Shown here one piece after another: positions 29,900 to 30,000 of a stretch of 30,000 nt of DNA. Below the pieces are notes generated by a model, which saw only the letters and a list, made by a program, of their open reading frames with translations, searched no databases and was not told the origin of the DNA. The translations under genes were made by a program, and so were the position numbers. Origin of the DNA: Armadillidium nasatum (taxonomy: Eukaryota; Arthropoda; Malacostraca; Isopoda; Armadillidiidae); contig SEYY01002096.1 in assembly GCA_009176605.1 (NCBI GenBank), forward strand, positions 92,501 through 122,500, read 5' to 3'. The first letter of the stretch is position 1, and each line of letters starts with the position of its first letter.

Positions 29900-30000
<101 letters not shown>

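Overview
The window is nuclear DNA from an animal, very AT-rich and dominated by simple repeats and decayed transposons. Long (TA)n arrays recur about fifteen times, most of them 65 to 225 bp, and add up to roughly 2 kb. Intron-split genes, spliceosomal GT/AG junctions, and LINE, BEL/Pao, hAT and SINE remains exclude a prokaryote. The microsatellite load and the LINE types fit an arthropod such as a decapod crustacean, or possibly a cephalopod or chelicerate. That placement is a guess, because the window contains no marker that fixes the species.

Two real protein-coding genes can be supported. On the minus strand, from about 17.35 kb leftwards to 4.13 kb, lie fifteen coding exons of a CABIN1/Hir3-family gene (calcineurin-binding protein 1, the TPR subunit of the HIRA histone H3.3 chaperone complex). 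They encode roughly the first 1,280 residues; the remaining C-terminal part must lie left of position 1. On the plus strand at 26,615-27,838 is one uninterrupted coding exon for a complete LARP6-type La-related RNA-binding protein (La motif, RRM, C-terminal SUZ-C motif). The two genes are transcribed divergently and are separated by about 9 kb of repeats.

Layout. 1-4,100: three copies of a tRNA-like SINE, two 3' fragments of a jockey-like LINE that both run into (TA)n arrays, a (GAT)n array and a decayed hAT-type MITE. 4,130-17,353: CABIN1, whose introns hold an antisense BEL/Pao remnant (about 4.4-7.2 kb), paired (TA)n arrays at 10.0 and 10.7 kb, a deletion derivative of a hAT transposon (14.4-14.9 kb) and a poly(A)-(TA)n tract (15.5 kb). 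17,483-17,627: a hAT-type MITE with an exact 8-bp target duplication. About 17.99-19.36 kb: a decayed CR1-like LINE, again ending in (TA)n. 19.7 and 21.0 kb: two copies of a foldback MITE. 24.4-25.6 kb: a jockey-like LINE fragment interrupted by C(n)(TC)n. 25.9-26.2 kb: a compound (TCTA)n(TA)n(TG)n array. 26.6-27.8 kb: LARP6. 27.8-30 kb: (TA)n arrays around a tRNA-like SINE and a minus-strand LINE fragment.

The main pattern of interest is where the (TA)n arrays lie. They abut the 3' ends of at least two LINE families and one SINE, form the 3' splice-site tract of a CABIN1 exon, and begin at the base after the LARP6 stop codon. CABIN1 also shows two single-base frame problems that need transcript evidence. 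I found no sign of a novel defence or enzymatic system.
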